A DNA stretch of 64,000 nucleotides from COMBO-56-21 sp963705355 (GTDB lineage: Archaea; Thermoplasmatota; Thermoplasmata; UBA10834): NCBI GenBank assembly GCA_963705355.1, contig OY970070.1, positions 186,001-250,000 on the forward strand, given 5' to 3'. The notes beneath the pieces are model-generated. The model did no database searches. It was given only the letters and a program-made list of their open reading frames with translations, and was not told the DNA's origin. Numbering within the stretch: the stretch's first letter is position 1; the number at the start of each line of letters is the position of its first letter. The position numbers and the translations under genes were made by a program. Below, in pieces: positions 1 through 8,326 of the stretch.

Positions 1-928
1 TCTGCACAATGGCTGCGGACACGAGGCCTTCCTCGGGGACCCCCCATAGATCCCTGCCCGAGCGGGGGTCCATGATGCAGACTCTGCCCGAGTAGAAGGT
101 GGGCAAGCTGGTAGTGACCGTCTGCATCAGCATGATGCCGCCGAGCTGTTCCGCATTCTGCTGCGCCAACGCGCCACTCAGAGTAATGGGTCCTGTCTCG
201 CCACAGATTGGGCAAGGGAGGACAGAGAACGGGATACCATGCTCGACGCTCCGCAATAGAACGTCGCAGTTGTGCTCTGCATATGTGAGAGGACTGCTGG
301 GGGATCCGCCGAGGCTAAACAACGGCCTTTTCCGGAGTTCCTCGATTCCTCCTGAAACGCAAGCCCACATCTTCACCAGGAAATCAACCGTTTCCCTGTT
401 CGGAGCGTACCCGGAGACCGTCTTGCCTGAGTTCTTGATGGTTGCTTCCATGGTTTTCAGGACTAGTAGCTCCGGCGGAACATCATTTGCCATGACAAGG
501 CTAGATGCAAAGTGGTTGTTCTCGAGAGCGTCGCCGAGTCTAGCTGCCATCTCGACATCTTTGTAGGTCGAGAGCCGCGGTCGGCCTGTCTCAAGATCGA
601 TTATCTTTGGTTCGCCTCCGCCTGCGTATGGAAACATGTGCTCCCCGTCGTACTCGATATCCCATCTCCTGTCTCGGGCATAGAATACGTTGCGATGAGT
701 GATTTTTCTGATCGCATCCTCGGCCATGGATCTCGGGAATGTGATGACTCCCTTCCTCGTCGGATGAGTTGCAGCACCTGCATTCAGAAGCCTCTTCCTG
801 GCGTCCTCGCTGTCGTACCTTATCCCAGTCCTTTCCAGTATTCTCAGAGAGGCCTCGTGGATCGTGTCGACCTGGTCATCGGTCAGAACTTTCAGTCTTG
901 AATTCGGATTGAGCCTGATCCCTTTCAC
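1..928 (-). CDS. MttB-family (trimethylamine:corrinoid) methyltransferase, 3' part cut by window edge
   Basis: The reverse strand stays open from a GTG at 928 to the window edge, giving 309 residues with no stop, so the C-terminus is missing. The N-terminal stretch IHEASLRILERTGI (about residues 22-35) is typical of the MttB family, which moves a methyl group from a methylamine or glycine betaine onto a corrinoid protein. Later stretches such as FPYAGGGEPKIIDLETGRPR and SLGGSPSSPLTYAEHN also fit. No ATG lies in frame upstream; the frame stays open without a better start, and AGGGA about 12 nt ahead of the GTG is a weak ribosome site. True MttB carries pyrrolysine (amber codon) near residue 334, just outside the window. 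It could therefore be a pyrrolysine MttB or a non-pyrrolysine homologue such as the glycine-betaine type. No corrinoid protein gene is visible beside it. Confidence 0.85.
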   Translation of the reverse strand, partial: MKGIRLNPNSRLKVLTDDQVDTIHEASLRILERTGIRYDSEDARKRLLNAGAATHPTRKGVITFPRSMAEDAIRKITHRNVFYARDRRWDIEYDGEHMFPYAGGGEPKIIDLETGRPRLSTYKDVEMAARLGDALENNHFASSLVMANDVPPELLVLKTMEATIKNSGKTVSGYAPNRETVDFLVKMWACVSGGIEELRKRPLFSLGGSPSSPLTYAEHNCDVLLRSVEHGIPFSVLPCPICGETGPITLSGALAQQNAEQLGGIMLMQTVTTSLPTFYSGRVCIMDPRSGRDLWGVPEEGLVSAAIVQ

Positions 929-1293
929 TGACGGTACTTCCCTGACAGACTGGATTGCAGAGGGCTTACAAAAAGGCTCTTGCGATTCGTCATTGTTCTG
1001 AATTTGGCGGGATTTGAACCGGATGCACTGGTGTTGTGGCAGGGTCTCCTTTCAGATTCAATTTCCCTATCTATGTATATGCACAGGAGGCAGTGTGTGA
1101 ACCGAAGATTCTGGCCAATACTCAATCGGGGGTCTGTTGTGCCGAGATATGAACCTTTTCGAACATTTCTTTCGCGAGCGGGAAGGTCGTGCGAAACTGC
1201 ATGTGAGCTCAAACATCTGGCCAACTATCAATCAAGCGATTACTGAACCGAGCCAACACTACTCATTCTCTTCTCGATTGGCATTGTTCTGCA
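929..1293. other. Intergenic, no supported gene
   Basis: This stretch separates the methyltransferase start from the 3' end of the acetyltransferase. Short open frames on both strands lack any family resemblance. A tRNA T-arm-like string (GGTTCAAATCC on the minus strand near 1010-1020) is present, but no complete tRNA can be folded around it. Confidence 0.5.
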
Positions 1294-2307
1294 TCATAGT
1301 GGTTTCTGATACCATGTGAAGTGGTTCACCGTTTTGAATCCCATACCCTCATAGAGTCTCAAAACGCCATGGGGGTTCTCAACTTCCAGGCCCAGCATAG
1401 CCTCGTCCATCCCGCGCTCCTTCAGGACCTCGAAACTGCGTGCGAGCAGTGCGCGGGCCAAGCCTCTGCCCCTGTACGCTTCTCGAACGAAGACGTATTC
1501 CGTATGGCCGATGCTTCGACTGAGCTCCCTGTTCTCCGCTTCTATGATGTAGTTCAGGACCATTCCAGCGAGTACGTCCCTGTCCCACGCAACCTGCCAC
1601 AGGCCTGGCTGGAAGATGCTCGACTTCTTGAAGGACTCGAAGTGTGAATCACCCCACGTGTCTTCAGTGTAGTCCCAGTCCTGACGCCAGGCTTCTCTGA
1701 TCGCCTCCCATATCTCCCGGTAGTCCTCCGGTTTGACGGTGCGGACCTCGAGGCCGTCGGGAAGGGGTATGTCTGGAATCACGTCTAGACTGCGAACCAT
1801 GTCAAGCTCGTGCTGAACTGGCTGATAGCCATTGCTGATCGCGAGATGCTTCCATTCGTTCTCTGCGTCATTTGCCCACAGCTCAAAGAAACGCGGGCGC
1901 TCACTCTCGTCGCTATCCGCCATTCTCTGAATGTGTCTCTCATTGTATCGGAACAGCCCTTCGCGAACCCCCTTCCCTCTCCATTCTGGAACGAGGTCCA
2001 CAGAATGTCTGTATACCCTCTTCCCGTCCTGTCGGTTCTCCCAGAGGACGTTGGCGAGCCCAACCATCTTCCCGCCTTCCTCAGCTATGAGAATGTCCGA
2101 GAGAGGATCGAAGTCCAGGGGATTCTCGAATTCGACAGTCAAGTCCTTCACAGTCGTGATCATGTCGACTCCGTCAGCGATTCTGCTGGTGGTCATCACT
2201 GTCGCCATGGAAGGAAGATCCTCCATCCCCCTGAAGCGGCGGAATCTCAAGCCAGGGATGGAAGGAATATCAGACAGGTCGATGTCCTTGCCCATGTGTG
2301 TTGGCAT
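1294..2307 (-). CDS. Tandem GNAT-family N-acetyltransferase
   Basis: This 337-residue cytosolic protein appears to hold two acetyl-CoA-binding GNAT folds. The first, about residues 20-165, has a partly degenerate loop PEWRGKGVREGLF. The second, about 185-337, carries a clear motif A (RGRGLARALLARSFEVLKERG) followed by the usual LEVENPHGVLRLYEGMGF strand-helix. The two-domain layout resembles mycothiol-synthase-like acetyltransferases, where only the C-terminal half is active; that is family knowledge, not seen here. The substrate cannot be told from sequence. It stands alone, with about 250 bp before the next gene. The ATG at 2307 is kept, although an ATG four codons in is also possible. Confidence 0.8.
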   Translation of the reverse strand: MPTHMGKDIDLSDIPSIPGLRFRRFRGMEDLPSMATVMTTSRIADGVDMITTVKDLTVEFENPLDFDPLSDILIAEEGGKMVGLANVLWENRQDGKRVYRHSVDLVPEWRGKGVREGLFRYNERHIQRMADSDESERPRFFELWANDAENEWKHLAISNGYQPVQHELDMVRSLDVIPDIPLPDGLEVRTVKPEDYREIWEAIREAWRQDWDYTEDTWGDSHFESFKKSSIFQPGLWQVAWDRDVLAGMVLNYIIEAENRELSRSIGHTEYVFVREAYRGRGLARALLARSFEVLKERGMDEAMLGLEVENPHGVLRLYEGMGFKTVNHFTWYQKPL

Positions 2308-2558
2308 TTTGCATTCGCCTTCTCTGGTCTCCTGCGGGCAGGTCGCATTTTCTTGAGGCTATTTGTAGTTGTTCTCGCTCGAATCTCGTGTGGGATCAGA
2401 GGCGGAGCTAGTCTTCAATCACGCGATGATTGCGAGAGACCGTGAATTCCCGGCCCTTGACGTTCAGTGGTCCCCAATCAGGGAACAAGTGCCGAACTTG
2501 CATCCGAGCATTTGGCTGTTTCTCAACCAATCGATTGTTTGGACCTGTGGGCGGCATT

Positions 2559-3209
2559 TCATGCCAGGCTCACAATGATCCGATGGAGCGTGTCGACAGT
2601 CCCGCCCAGGTTCCTTCCAGCGTCCTTCAGGTGATGGTATATCTCCCTTTTCTTCAGCGCCTCGAACGCATCCCTACCCTGGAGAAGCACGGACATGGAT
2701 TGGACGTAGACCTTCTCTATCTCGTGCTCTGCCGCTCTCATGTCCCTGATCATGGCGTCGACCCGTTCTGGGTGCCCCACCATGATCTTCAGGGCGTCGG
2801 CTACCAGCCTCACACCTCTCAGCAGCGCCCCGGTCATGCGTCTTATCGCGTCATCAGGGTACACTCCGAAGGCCCTCATCTCCAAGGCCGTGGAGAGTGC
2901 AAAGTCAAGGATCAGATCCATCTGATGGGAGATCGCATAGATGTTCTGCCTGTCGAAGGGCGTGGAAAACGCCTCCATCAGCTTGTGCTCGAGGTCGTGT
3001 CGTATCTTGTCTGCATCATCCTCTCTCTCGATCAGCTCCTTCGGATCCGAGAGCTTGGCCTCCTCAAGCCACGCCTCCAGGGTTTCTATGCCCTCCGCAG
3101 TGACGACTGCCTGATCGTGCAGCATCTTGTCGAAGTCGTAGCGTAGCGGGAATATCCTGTCGAGCAGGGGTTTTTTCTCGTTCTCCGTGTTCATGGTGCT
3201 CAAGTCCAT
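2559..3209 (-). CDS. DUF47/PhoU-like phosphate transport regulator
   Basis: This 216-residue, all-helical, charged protein is of the DUF47 (TIGR00153) family. The family resembles half of PhoU and is commonly encoded next to Pit phosphate transporters, whose activity it is thought to modulate. The repeated acidic/basic helices with E-x-x-D/A-D patterns (LIEREDDADKIRHDLEHKLM near residues 60-80; AAEHEIEKVYVQ near 160) are typical metal-binding PhoU-like helices. It starts 22 nt after the Pit stop, so the two are almost surely co-transcribed. A second ATG five codons in could be the real start. Confidence 0.87.
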   Translation of the reverse strand: MDLSTMNTENEKKPLLDRIFPLRYDFDKMLHDQAVVTAEGIETLEAWLEEAKLSDPKELIEREDDADKIRHDLEHKLMEAFSTPFDRQNIYAISHQMDLILDFALSTALEMRAFGVYPDDAIRRMTGALLRGVRLVADALKIMVGHPERVDAMIRDMRAAEHEIEKVYVQSMSVLLQGRDAFEALKKREIYHHLKDAGRNLGGTVDTLHRIIVSLA

Positions 3210-3231
3210 TTCGATTCTGATCGAAGGATCA

Positions 3232-4287
3232 CTATGCCCAGGCCATAAGGTAATACAGCAGCGCGGACAAAGCCATTGCGGCAGGTATGGTCACCAGGAA
3301 GGCGACAAGGATCTCTCTTCCGACAGACCATTGAACCATCTTCGCGTTTTCGGCTACGCCCACGCCCATGATGCTCGAAGCCACGACCTGCGTCGACGAC
3401 ACTGGGGCACCTGCGACCGTGGAAGCCACAAGAGAGGACGAAGAGGCGATCTGCGAGCCAACGCTGTGGATTGGCTCCAGCCTGAAGATCCCTCTGCCCA
3501 AGGTTCTCATGATGCTCCAGCCGCCTCCCAATGTCCCGACAGCCATCATGGCCCCCGCAGCTAGTCGAACCCAAAGCGGTATTCCTTCCGAGGCAGTGGC
3601 ATATCCGCCCGCGACCAACGCGAGTACAATGATGCCCATCTGCTTCTGCGTGTCGTTGGAACCGTGCCCGAACGCGAGAATCGCTGCAGTGAGCAACTGG
3701 ACGCGCCGTATTGGTTTGTTCGCCTTCTTGGTCGCGTTGCGGAGCATCAACGATGAGAGCTTCTGGACAAGGTAGCCCAGGCCCAATCCTATGAGGATGG
3801 ATAGGATCAGGAACACCAGCACCTTCGCAATACCGGCCAAATGATGCTCTGGGCCAATGAATCCCTCCCAATCCCAGAAAACACTGCCAGTCCCGCCCGC
3901 GGAGATCGCCGCGCCGATCATGCCTCCGATGAGGGAGTGAGTCGACGAGGATGGCAGGCGGAGCCGCCACGTCACAAGGTTCCAGATTGTGGCTGCCAGG
4001 ACTGCTGCCAGGAGGATCAGGATGGTGGCCCGGTCCGTCGTTGGGGTGATGACGCTTCCCACCGTGTGTGCCACGGCGCTGCCGCCGAGGGCGGCTCCTG
4101 CGAAACCGATGATGCTCGCATAGACGACTGCGGCGCGAGGGGTCATCGCCTCACAAGCAATGGGTGTAGCCACGATCGAGCTCGCATCGTGTATTCCGTT
4201 TGTGAAGGCGAAGAAGAGCGATATCACGATGACAGCTATCACCAACACGAGCGCGGACACATGATCACTCTGGTTTGAGATTGGCAT
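3232..4287 (-). CDS. Low-affinity inorganic phosphate transporter, Pit family
   Basis: This 351-residue polytopic membrane protein belongs to the Pit/PiT (PHO4) family of Na+- or H+-coupled phosphate permeases. Both halves carry the family signature: FTNGIHDASSIVAT near residues 28-41 and FGHGSNDTQKQMG near 205-217. The PSSSTHSLIGGMIGA loop of the first half is also characteristic. About ten hydrophobic segments are visible. A GGAGG directly abuts the ATG, too close to act as a ribosome site, so the message may be leaderless. It is the first gene of a two-gene unit with the DUF47 protein. Transported ion and direction are inferred from family only. Confidence 0.92.
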   Translation of the reverse strand: MPISNQSDHVSALVLVIAVIVISLFFAFTNGIHDASSIVATPIACEAMTPRAAVVYASIIGFAGAALGGSAVAHTVGSVITPTTDRATILILLAAVLAATIWNLVTWRLRLPSSSTHSLIGGMIGAAISAGGTGSVFWDWEGFIGPEHHLAGIAKVLVFLILSILIGLGLGYLVQKLSSLMLRNATKKANKPIRRVQLLTAAILAFGHGSNDTQKQMGIIVLALVAGGYATASEGIPLWVRLAAGAMMAVGTLGGGWSIMRTLGRGIFRLEPIHSVGSQIASSSSLVASTVAGAPVSSTQVVASSIMGVGVAENAKMVQWSVGREILVAFLVTIPAAMALSALLYYLMAWA

Positions 4288-4576
4288 CCTCCGATTTCTA
4301 ACTAGTCATTTGCCGCACAGGACGGTTCTTCGAGCATGGCATTGCCTGGAATCGATTGGTCTTGTCCAGAGTCGATCAAGCCATTGGTCGACCGAGCTAG
4401 ACTCCTTGCCTTTTCTTCCCGGGCCCACTCAGCCATCCAGCTCGCTCGATTGTGTGTGATCAACGAAAGGATTCCGAGGCATCCCTGGCGCATCTTGACG
4501 TTTCGTGCTTGAGCTCTTCGTGGGCTCGAGTCTTGCAGAGCGACAGCTCTCCGATGCCCGGATTCCTCGCGCGCCT
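4288..4576. other. Intergenic, no supported gene
   Basis: The region lies upstream of the phosphate transporter and downstream of the small membrane protein. A 96-codon reverse-strand frame (4302-4592) is rich in Arg/Ala/Ser without hydrophobic pattern, family motif or ribosome site, and overlaps the neighbouring gene end, so it is not called. Confidence 0.5.
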
Positions 4577-4915
4577 TCAGAGCAGGTCCCATATGCCGAC
4601 TATCAGTGCGATGACTCCAATCAAGGTCTGGAAGGCACCAAGCGCCTTCGTAAACTTCGCGATGTACTTGCCTACCGCTGGAAGCATCGACATCACGCTC
4701 GCGGCAAGTATCAGACCCACTATCAGCAGCACGACGCCAGCGGCGCTTCCAATGTTCAAAGCCGCTACGATGATTGCGATCACACCTATCAGCACCTGGA
4801 AGCCGCCCAGGAACTTCGCCATCTTCTCGAGGTACTTGCCCATCGCAGGTATTAGGTACAATGATCCGGCAAGCAGTACAAGCCCCCCCAATATCAGCAT
4901 CAGTCCGACAATCAT
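4577..4915 (-). CDS. Small membrane protein with an internal duplication (four TM helices)
   Basis: This 112-residue protein consists almost wholly of four hydrophobic helices. It is an internal repeat: KYLEKMAKFLGGFQVLIGVIAII near residues 26-48 matches KYIAKFTKALGAFQTLIGVIALI near residues 83-105, and each copy is preceded by a glycine-rich helix ending in a P/G-M/A-V-GKY turn. The frame stays open upstream to 5050, but the ATG at 4915 is preceded by GGTGGT at a short spacing and begins directly with a hydrophobic segment, so this start was chosen. No family was recognised and no function is proposed beyond an integral membrane protein. Confidence 0.75.
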   Translation of the reverse strand: MIVGLMLILGGLVLLAGSLYLIPAMGKYLEKMAKFLGGFQVLIGVIAIIVAALNIGSAAGVVLLIVGLILAASVMSMLPAVGKYIAKFTKALGAFQTLIGVIALIVGIWDLL

Positions 4916-5244
4916 GTTACCACCGAGGCCAATTGTCTTCTGACCCTGCCGATAGCAGTATGCCGAGATAAGCGTTGCGAGGGAATCCTGGGTACCCGCT
5001 GACGCGATAGTGTTCAATGGCCGAGGAGGGTTCTGTGTGGACTCTAACATCTAGCTATTCTTCGATCAGGCGATTGATGTACAGAGCGAGACTTGGTTGA
5101 CTATGGTCATCTGTACGAACACGAGACCATTGCAGGCGACAGACTTATGTCGCGAAAGGACAAATGCCCGCAGCGAGGTCATGAAGTCCGCATCGAACTG
5201 AGACGGAACGGACTGAATGCCAGCAGAACAATGAGGTTGATGTC
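4916..5244. other. Intergenic region between divergent genes
   Basis: This should hold promoters for the membrane protein (reverse) and the flavodoxin (forward). The reverse-strand open frame that continues to 5050 has no membrane character and is better read as leader. No convincing gene, repeat or RNA was found. Confidence 0.45.
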
Positions 5245-5727
5245 ATGAAGGGAGTCGTTGCCTATGACAGCGTGTATGGGAACACCAAGCAGGTGGCCGA
5301 GGCCATCGCCGAGCAGATGAGGTCCGAGGGGCACCAGGTCGAGCTGATAGTCCTCAGGGATGAAGGCGGGAAAGCGGTCGAAGGGGACTTCATGTTCGTC
5401 GGCTCCCCCACGAGGATGGGGCGCATGACCCAAAGAGCCAAAGGGTTCGTGGAGGAGCTGGACAGGGAGTACTGGAAGAGCAGGCCAATTGTGGCTTTCG
5501 ACACCGTGGGTCCATTCTCAGAGGACGAGGAGAAGCGCAAGAAATGGCTCAGCCGGGTGACGAAGAGCGCGGCCACCCGGATGCAGGAGCTGGCCAGGAA
5601 GCGCGGGCTGAGCGTTTATCCAGAGGTGTTGCATGTCGCGGTCACCGGCTTCAAGGGGCCGCTGGCCTCGGATGCGCTCGCCATGGCGAGGGATTTTGCT
5701 CACCGGTTCGTGGCTACCGTCAAATGA
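5245..5727 (+). CDS. Flavodoxin-like FMN protein
   Basis: This 160-residue cytosolic protein begins with a canonical flavodoxin phosphate-binding loop, YDSVYGNTKQVAEAI (residues 7-21). The 50s-loop equivalent is FVGSPTRMGRMTQRAK near residues 50-65, and VAFDTVGPF near 85 corresponds to the 90s loop that cradles the isoalloxazine ring. It probably carries low-potential electrons or acts as a flavodoxin-domain quinone/flavin reductase; the partner is unknown. GAGGT lies seven bases ahead of the ATG, which supports the start. The nearest redox partners in the window are the Hdr genes 1.5 kb downstream, on the other strand. Confidence 0.88.
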   Translation: MKGVVAYDSVYGNTKQVAEAIAEQMRSEGHQVELIVLRDEGGKAVEGDFMFVGSPTRMGRMTQRAKGFVEELDREYWKSRPIVAFDTVGPFSEDEEKRKKWLSRVTKSAATRMQELARKRGLSVYPEVLHVAVTGFKGPLASDALAMARDFAHRFVATVK

Positions 5728-5770
5728 TCGGGCGTCCTCTTCGTGCCGATCAGCTTGGTTGGCCCTCACG

Positions 5771-5938
5771 CTAAACTCCACATGGTGCAGAGAAATGGGT
5801 GAGGTTCTCGCAGAAGGCGTCGATGACCTTCATGTCATCTGCGCGTTTGACCCGGCATGACGAGGCGATGTAAAGAAGCCCCAGAGGTGGCCAAAGCTCC
5901 GTCGTCTTACCACAGGGAGTTGACAGAACGATCTTCAT
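5771..5938 (-). pseudogene. Truncated N-terminal fragment of a B12-binding-domain radical SAM protein
   Basis: The reverse strand encodes only 55 residues from an ATG at 5938 that is preceded by AGGGAAAC. They match the very start of cobalamin-binding radical SAM proteins (BchE-like): MKIVLSTPCGKTTELWPPLG followed by LLYIASS and MKVIDAFCENL. After that point the sequence ends in an unrelated tail (THFSAPCGV) and a stop, and nothing resembling the rest of the B12 domain or the CxxxCxxC radical SAM core follows in any frame before the flavodoxin gene. It therefore looks like a remnant left by a deletion. A free-standing microprotein cannot be excluded. Confidence 0.6.
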
Positions 5939-6139
5939 GTTGTTTCCCTGCAGATAATGCACGTCGGCGTCACTAAAGATGACTTTCTTCTCTATTTGGG
6001 AATCGCTGAGAGAGTGTGAATAACTCAGCTATCGGAACAGACCTGGTCCGTTCGCCGACCATGCCCGAGGATCAGACTCCGGCCATGGTGCTCTGCACTC
6101 TTGTCGGCGGCTGCGCTGCGCGTGGCCTATTCAGCCGCA

Positions 6140-6490
6140 TCAGAAAAGAACTTCCTCGCTCATCACCACTCTGCCGTTCCTTATGGGGACACCTTCTTCC
6201 TCCACGCGCTTTCTCCTTCCGGCAGCCGCACCCCTGTCTCCTCCGAAGCCCCCATCCGATTTTACCACACGCCAACACGGCACGATAGGATACAGAGGAT
6301 TGTTGTGCAAAGCATTTGCCACAGCTCTGGTCGCCTTCGGTCTTCCGATAATTCTCGCGATCCTCTGGTACGTGCAGACCTTTCCCTCTGGTATCTTGAA
6401 GGTCGCCACGTAGACAGCCCTTTCGAAGTCGGACGAATCGGTCAGATATCGCAGCACGTCTTCCCCTGTTCTGATGTCTTCCTTTCGCAT
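6140..6490 (-). CDS. Short MGMT/ATL-like DNA alkyltransferase domain protein
   Basis: This 116-residue protein covers only the DNA-binding/active-site domain of O6-alkylguanine-DNA alkyltransferases. The order is intact: VATFKIPEGKVCTYQRIARI with the helix-turn-helix, then PKATRAVANALHNNP, then the active-site string VPCWRVVKSDGGFGG near residues 70-84. The family motif is PCHRV; here the acceptor Cys is kept but His is replaced by Trp. The N-terminal domain of full-length Ada-C/MGMT is absent. It may be a reduced alkyltransferase or an alkyltransferase-like lesion-binding protein. The ATG at 6490 was chosen because GGTG sits six bases upstream; TTG and GTG codons lie slightly further up. Confidence 0.75.
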   Translation of the reverse strand: MRKEDIRTGEDVLRYLTDSSDFERAVYVATFKIPEGKVCTYQRIARIIGRPKATRAVANALHNNPLYPIVPCWRVVKSDGGFGGDRGAAAGRRKRVEEEGVPIRNGRVVMSEEVLF

Positions 6491-6502
6491 GAGTTTCACC
6501 AA

Positions 6503-6697
6503 CGCTTGTCGATATCATTCTCTTCGCGCTTTATCGGCCGGAAGACTTAATCTGCAGGATATATGATTGCGGCGGATGGACGAAAGTGGTCATCTTGGCC
6601 AGGGGATCCCGCTCATCTCGCCAGCTTTTCGCGGAGCTTCCATACCAGAACGATGTAGATCGAGTATCGCGGGGAACGTCGCAGTTGGGAATTGATT
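6503..6697. other. Intergenic, nothing clear
   Basis: This contains the promoter region of the alkyltransferase-like gene. On the minus strand an AT-rich CATATATCC lies near 6560, a possible TATA element. No gene or repeat was seen. Confidence 0.35.
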
Positions 6698-8326
6698 CTA
6701 GCTCTCTTCTGGCATGAGATCCAGCAACTTTGCAAGTGCGACCGTGAAGTCCTCCAGCTTGACGTCGACCATCGACGGGTCAACGGGTATCTTGTCTTGG
6801 ATCGCGCACTTCAGATGTATCTGGCACTTCGGGCAGAACATGAGCAGTCTATCGGCCCCGACCTTCTTCGCCTCTATTACTCGATCGACCTGGGTCTTTC
6901 TTGCGTATGCATTGCAGTTGGACCACGCGCTCACGCCACAGCATATCGCTTTGTCTCTCGTGTTCTCCATCTCGACGAACTTCGCCCCCGAGAACGCCTT
7001 GACCAGCTCCCTAGGCGAATCGTAGATGCCTGAATGCCTCCCCAGCCTGCAGGAATCGTGATAGCTGAATGTGAACGAGGGCTTCCTGACCGCCTCCAAC
7101 TTCAACGCTCCCGAGTCAGAAAGCTGCTTTGCGAAGTCCGCAAAATGAACCAGCTCGAACTCAAGGTCGCCTGCCAGGTCCTGGTAATCGCTCTTGAAGG
7201 TCCGGTAACATTCGGGACATGTGAAGACGACCTTCTTGGCGCCCGACCTCTTGATCAGATCGACGTTGTGCTCCATGAGCTTCTCGAAGTTGGTCTCGTC
7301 CCCCGTCCAGTTCAGATCATGGCCGCAGCATTTCTCCTCGTTGCTCACCACGGGCACTATCCCCGCCTTGTTCATGATCCTGACTGCGCTCTCGCAGATG
7401 TTCTGCAGCCTGAGACCCTGCCTGTCATAGAAGATGGCATCGTAATGCGGCAGGCATCCCGTGAAATAGAAAACATCACCCTTCTCGGCGATCTTCATGT
7501 CCTTCTTCACCCAGCCGAGTCTGTCCTGCTTCAGATTGCCTTTGGCCATCATCCTCTGAACGGAGTGGATGAGCCCTCCTTGGGAGCAGAGCGGCGCAGC
7601 GCCATACTCAGCAGCCTCCTCCCTCATTCCTCTGATGAACCCCGAGTAGTCCACTTTGTACGGACACATCGAGTTGCATTGCTCGCATGTCGTGCATGTC
7701 CAGATGTCGCGGTCCTTCGCTATGTTGTCAACGATGCCTTCCATCGCCCTGAGGACGATTGTTCGGGGCGCGAAATTCGTGTCGAACTTGGCGACAGGAC
7801 AGACCGTGGTGCACTTGCCGCACTCCACGCAGTCGAAAGCGCCCGTGTCCTCGATCAATTGCTTCACCGAGGCGACGGTCTGCTCCTTCGTCCTGGCCTT
7901 GCCGGCCTTCTTCTCTTTCGATAGTGGAATTGGTCCAAGCGCCCTGACCTCTTCTACGAATTCTCTTGCCGTCTTCGCGAACTTGACTCTCTCCGACGCG
8001 TTGATCCACTCGGTCCTGAGCCTTCTCGAATCAAGGCCCATCAGATCGAAGAGCTTCTTCAGCGCATCTATGCGTTCCTGGGCCTTCTTGTTGCCAGAAA
8101 CGTAGTGGCAACTGTCTATCAGGCATCCGATGACCATGACTCCATCGGCGCCCCGTTCGAAGGCGTCCATCACCACTCCAGGTTCCACGCTTCCGCTGCA
8201 CATGACCCTGACGATCCTGACGTTGGGCGGATACTCTATTTTGTTCACGCCAGCCAAGTTGGCCGAGGGATAGCCGCACCAAGTGCAGGTGAACGCGATG
8301 ATGCTCGGCTCGAACCTCTCACCCAT
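6698..8326 (-). CDS. MvhD-HdrC-HdrB fusion, heterodisulfide-reductase-like
   Basis: This 542-residue protein joins three electron-transfer units. Residues about 8-135 are MvhD-like ([2Fe-2S] subunit; Cys 14, 17, 43, 68 and 73). Residues about 163-240 are HdrC-like with two [4Fe-4S] motifs, CVECGKCTTVCP and CTTCEQCNSMCP. Residues about 284-530 are HdrB-like with two CCG domains (EEKCCGHDLNW and AICCGVSAW plus further cysteines), which hold the disulfide-reducing cluster in known HdrB. In methanogens HdrABC-MvhADG bifurcates electrons to heterodisulfide and ferredoxin; the substrate here is unknown and no hydrogenase subunits follow. Its start overlaps the HdrA end by 8 nt, so the two are translationally coupled. 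Lacking membrane helices, it is cytosolic. Confidence 0.88.
   Translation of the reverse strand: MGERFEPSIIAFTCTWCGYPSANLAGVNKIEYPPNVRIVRVMCSGSVEPGVVMDAFERGADGVMVIGCLIDSCHYVSGNKKAQERIDALKKLFDLMGLDSRRLRTEWINASERVKFAKTAREFVEEVRALGPIPLSKEKKAGKARTKEQTVASVKQLIEDTGAFDCVECGKCTTVCPVAKFDTNFAPRTIVLRAMEGIVDNIAKDRDIWTCTTCEQCNSMCPYKVDYSGFIRGMREEAAEYGAAPLCSQGGLIHSVQRMMAKGNLKQDRLGWVKKDMKIAEKGDVFYFTGCLPHYDAIFYDRQGLRLQNICESAVRIMNKAGIVPVVSNEEKCCGHDLNWTGDETNFEKLMEHNVDLIKRSGAKKVVFTCPECYRTFKSDYQDLAGDLEFELVHFADFAKQLSDSGALKLEAVRKPSFTFSYHDSCRLGRHSGIYDSPRELVKAFSGAKFVEMENTRDKAICCGVSAWSNCNAYARKTQVDRVIEAKKVGADRLLMFCPKCQIHLKCAIQDKIPVDPSMVDVKLEDFTVALAKLLDLMPEES

Noticed and set aside
1003..1062. tRNA-like segment on the minus strand (GGTTCAAATCC, with ends that pair 6 of 7)
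   Set aside because: The span is only about 60 nt, the T-stem has two mismatches, no D-arm exists and the would-be anticodon loop lacks U33.
4302..4592. 96-codon reverse frame upstream of the phosphate transporter
   Set aside because: It overlaps the membrane-protein stop, and has no ribosome site, motif or hydrophobic pattern.
7034..7924. 296-codon forward open frame opposite the Hdr fusion
   Set aside because: Antisense to conserved Fe-S motifs, with no family resemblance.
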